Assembly (NCBI GenBank): GCA_030642335.1
Contig: DAOWNX010000044.1
Location: 1 to 7,048, forward strand
From: Caldisericota bacterium
GTDB taxonomy: Bacteria; Caldisericota; Caldisericia; Caldisericales; Caldisericaceae
Reading direction: 5' to 3'
Length of the DNA: 7,048 nucleotides
The translations under genes and the position numbers were made by a program. Under the pieces are notes generated by a model that was not told where the DNA came from, ran no database searches, and was given only the letters and a program-made list of their open reading frames with translations. Shown here in pieces: positions 4,891 to 7,048 of the stretch. Numbering within the stretch: the first letter of the stretch is position 1; every line of letters starts with the position of its first letter.

Positions 4891-7048
4891 TTATTCGTTA
4901 TAAGTAATTGTTACAGTTCTTGTAGTCCCATCCCAATCAACCACACATCCCAGATTCTCTGCAACAAATCGAAGAGGAACAAACGTTCTATCATTCACAA
5001 TAAGGGGAGACACATTGTGATTATTCACATCTATCCATACCGGAACATCGTTCACCAATGCTTTCGGATTATCAATCCAGAGATATATAAAAATAGTGTC
5101 AAGTTGAACAGTAACCTTTCTTTCTTTTTCGTCCCATTGAATCGTACCACCCAGAGCTTCGACAATTGCACGTATCGGCACAACAGTTCTATCCCAGCCA
5201 TTCACAATCACAGGAATTGTGCCTCTTCCCGGGTCTATTTCTTGCTCAACCCCATTTATCAGCATATATGGATTGCCTATCTTCAATTTTATAACTATAT
5301 TCAGTTTTCCTTGAAAGAAAACGATTCTTGTAATTGTAGTTTCTTCTCCCCCGGAGTAAACCGCAACTGCAGTAATCATATTTTGTTGAGTAGACAGTAA
5401 AACGGTTGCATCAAAAGTTCCATCTGCTTTTACATCTATTTTTTTGCCATTAATTGTTAGGGAAGACCCTGGTGATACCCTGCCTGTGAAAGAAAAAGTC
5501 GAATTCGAGACAGTAATTCCATCTATAAAATTAAGATACAGATAAGGTTTTACTGTAAAGACACCCTTTTCAATCAGAATTTCTAAACGTTCATTCAAAA
5601 TATTCTCCACAATTACATCTTGCAATTGAAGAGTATTTACAGAAATCTTTTCACCCTTTACGGTAATAAAAGCTACATTCCCGCCTCCTGAAACAGCAGT
5701 TTTACCTTTTGCAGAAACAGCAACAAGAATTTTTTCGCTACTAATTTTATGAACAATTAACCCATCCTTAAATAATTCACCTTTCTCTACATTAATAATA
5801 GAAATATTATTACTATTATACGTAATAACAAAAGACAATCCCCTCATATTTTCTACCCCTGTTATATCTATTGGAATAGTAGTCATTTCACCCTCCATTG
5901 CATCGCTATTGCCAATAGATAATTTAGCAGGAAGATGTGTAGATATCATTACCGTAACAACGACTGATCTAGTTAAATTATGGGAAGACATCAATTCCAA
6001 TGTGATGTTTACGCTATCCCCATCCTTTGCTGTAACTGGCACCATAATAGTAAGGTTGATTTGTTTTGATTCATTAGCAGCCAAAAAGAAGGAATCATTA
6101 GCTACGCCTATATCCCAATTTTCTGGTGCTTCCTTTACCGAAATATTATAACCATCCCCATTAGAACCCACATTCATAACACTCATGGTAATATTTATTT
6201 TCTCTCCGGGACGTGCTATCACTGCCTCAGGATGTGCTGAAAAATAAGCATCATAGGGTAAGCTACTTATGTCCTCGAAAAGAACACGTATAATATTATG
6301 AAAACAATCTGTCACAAGAAAAGTGCCATTTTCTACCTCGATAGATGTTATTTCATAAAATATTCTCTCACTTTGATATAAAAGGTCTCCTTTTGTACTA
6401 AAAACCGATATTCTCCCATTCTCCGTATCAGCAACTACTAAATTCCCGGCCTTATCTGTTGCTACGTCCTCAGGTATATAAAATTGCATTGTTCCTCTAC
6501 CGCCACCCTCTCCAATAGTGCGTTGCTCTGTAAATGTATTATCGAAACAATGAATTTTATTATCATAGATTGAGGCAATATAGTAATTGCCATCTTTATC
6601 CTGCGTTATCCCTGAAGGAAATTTGCAAACAGGACGGATCTGAATGATATTGCCAAGATAATCAAACTTTACCACACTATTTTTGTCAAACAAAGTTGCA
6701 TAAAAATAGTCGTCAATTCCCTTTATGATTTTTCCCACCTTACCGAGCCGATCATCATATAAAACATTCTTTACGCTACCATCACTGCCATAAATTGCAA
6801 TCCCTCCGTACAAGCCTACGAAAATGTTGCCTGCCTTATCCGATAGTATGCTGTATGCAGAAGGAAACACACCTCCCTCCAGTTTGTCAATACGTCTCAC
6901 CAATGACCCTGAAGGAGAAAATTGCACCAGCTCACTTGTTGTAAATCCACCATAATTTACAACCCAGATATTTCCATTCTCATCAAGAGTTGCCCCAATT
7001 GGATTTACAAGTCTTCCATCCACATCCCGGGGAGACTCTTTTTTTGAC
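4891..7048 (-). CDS. Modular secreted-type NHL/cohesin-like/stalk protein, 5' end outside window
   Basis: The frame is open from the right edge to a TAA at 4893-4891. A GTG at 7023 (residue 1 below) is preceded by in-frame codons to the edge and has no ribosome site, so the true start and any signal peptide probably lie beyond 7048. Domains in order: six NHL-type propeller blades (about 7-251) with repeated D-x-x-G-N-(I/Y/L)-x-V/I units such as DENGNIWVV (14-22) and DKAGNLVVAD (190-199); a NEW3-like beta domain (about 260-360: ARPGEKINITMSVMNVGS, later VPVTAKDGDSVNITLEL); a cohesin-like domain (about 366-490: PIDITGVENMRGLSFVITYN); a short Ig-like domain (about 497-570: VSPGSSLTINGKKIDVKADG); and a two-part copper-amine-oxidase N-terminal-type stalk (about 578-708: RTVVPIRAIVEALGGTIQWD and RTFVPLRFVAENLGCVVDWD). 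There is no C-terminal membrane helix or sortase motif, so any anchor must be N-terminal or non-covalent. It is probably extracellular scaffold or adhesion, not an enzyme; the stalk carries no amine-oxidase catalysis. The exact role is unknown. Confidence 0.85.
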   Translation of the reverse strand, partial: SKKESPRDVDGRLVNPIGATLDENGNIWVVNYGGFTTSELVQFSPSGSLVRRIDKLEGGVFPSAYSILSDKAGNIFVGLYGGIAIYGSDGSVKNVLYDDRLGKVGKIIKGIDDYFYATLFDKNSVVKFDYLGNIIQIRPVCKFPSGITQDKDGNYYIASIYDNKIHCFDNTFTEQRTIGEGGGRGTMQFYIPEDVATDKAGNLVVADTENGRISVFSTKGDLLYQSERIFYEITSIEVENGTFLVTDCFHNIIRVLFEDISSLPYDAYFSAHPEAVIARPGEKINITMSVMNVGSNGDGYNISVKEAPENWDIGVANDSFFLAANESKQINLTIMVPVTAKDGDSVNITLELMSSHNLTRSVVVTVMISTHLPAKLSIGNSDAMEGEMTTIPIDITGVENMRGLSFVITYNSNNISIINVEKGELFKDGLIVHKISSEKILVAVSAKGKTAVSGGGNVAFITVKGEKISVNTLQLQDVIVENILNERLEILIEKGVFTVKPYLYLNFIDGITVSNSTFSFTGRVSPGSSLTINGKKIDVKADGTFDATVLLSTQQNMITAVAVYSGGEETTITRIVFFQGKLNIVIKLKIGNPYMLINGVEQEIDPGRGTIPVIVNGWDRTVVPIRAIVEALGGTIQWDEKERKVTVQLDTIFIYLWIDNPKALVNDVPVWIDVNNHNVSPLIVNDRTFVPLRFVAENLGCVVDWDGTTRTVTITYNE

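Noticed and set aside
4904..4914. Small palindrome GTAATTGTTAC near the convergent junction as a bidirectional terminator
   Set aside because: Only four base pairs with no flanking T-run; chance in AT-rich DNA.
4900..5301. Copper amine oxidase enzyme
   Set aside because: Only the N-terminal stalk-type domain is present; there is no catalytic domain, no topaquinone site and no copper-binding His set.
4879..5400. 173-residue plus-strand open frame starting right after the DDAH-like stop
   Set aside because: Antisense to the clear stalk domain of the large minus-strand gene; rich in Asn, Ser, His and Ile, as expected of a reversed coding frame; starts with a non-ATG codon.

Overview
The window is AT-rich (roughly mid-to-high 30s % GC by eye), densely coding and bacterial in style, with purine-rich Shine-Dalgarno sequences and short gaps. 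It carries five protein genes, two of them cut by the window edges. I see no rRNA, tRNA, CRISPR array, insertion sequence or phage gene. A purine-biosynthesis and glycerol-kinase core next to a large secreted-type protein with an NHL propeller and a 'copper amine oxidase N-terminal' stalk would suit a Firmicutes-like, thermophile-related or candidate-phylum anaerobe. That placement is inference; no gene here fixes the taxon.

Layout. Positions 1-3850 hold three genes on the minus strand, transcribed in the order guaB, guaA, glpK. guaB (3850-2756) encodes a short IMP dehydrogenase that lacks the usual CBS (Bateman) regulatory module. guaA (about 2775-1231) encodes GMP synthetase, and its start lies inside the end of guaB. 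Together they convert IMP to XMP and then GMP. After 86 bp comes glpK (1144 to beyond position 1), glycerol kinase, with about its last 115 residues outside the window. Positions 3851-4068 form a 218-bp AT-rich divergent control region with one candidate promoter facing each way.

On the plus strand, 4069-4878 encodes a member of the guanidino-modifying (arginine deiminase / amidinotransferase / DDAH) superfamily. Its Cys-His-Glu catalytic set is complete, but two substrate-contact positions differ from classical DDAH. It converges, with a 12-bp gap, on a long minus-strand gene (7048 to 4891, open at its 5' edge). That gene encodes a modular extracytoplasmic protein: six visible NHL propeller blades, a NEW3-like beta domain, a cohesin-like domain, a short Ig-like domain and a duplicated copper-amine-oxidase-type stalk domain.

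The gua genes form a clear functional unit. glpK may be co-transcribed with them, but the sequence does not prove it. The DDAH-like enzyme and the surface protein have no evident functional tie to the gua operon. I found no convincing sign of a wholly new system. The points most worth a second look are the CBS-less IMPDH, the altered pocket of the DDAH-like enzyme, and the unusual domain chain of the surface protein.
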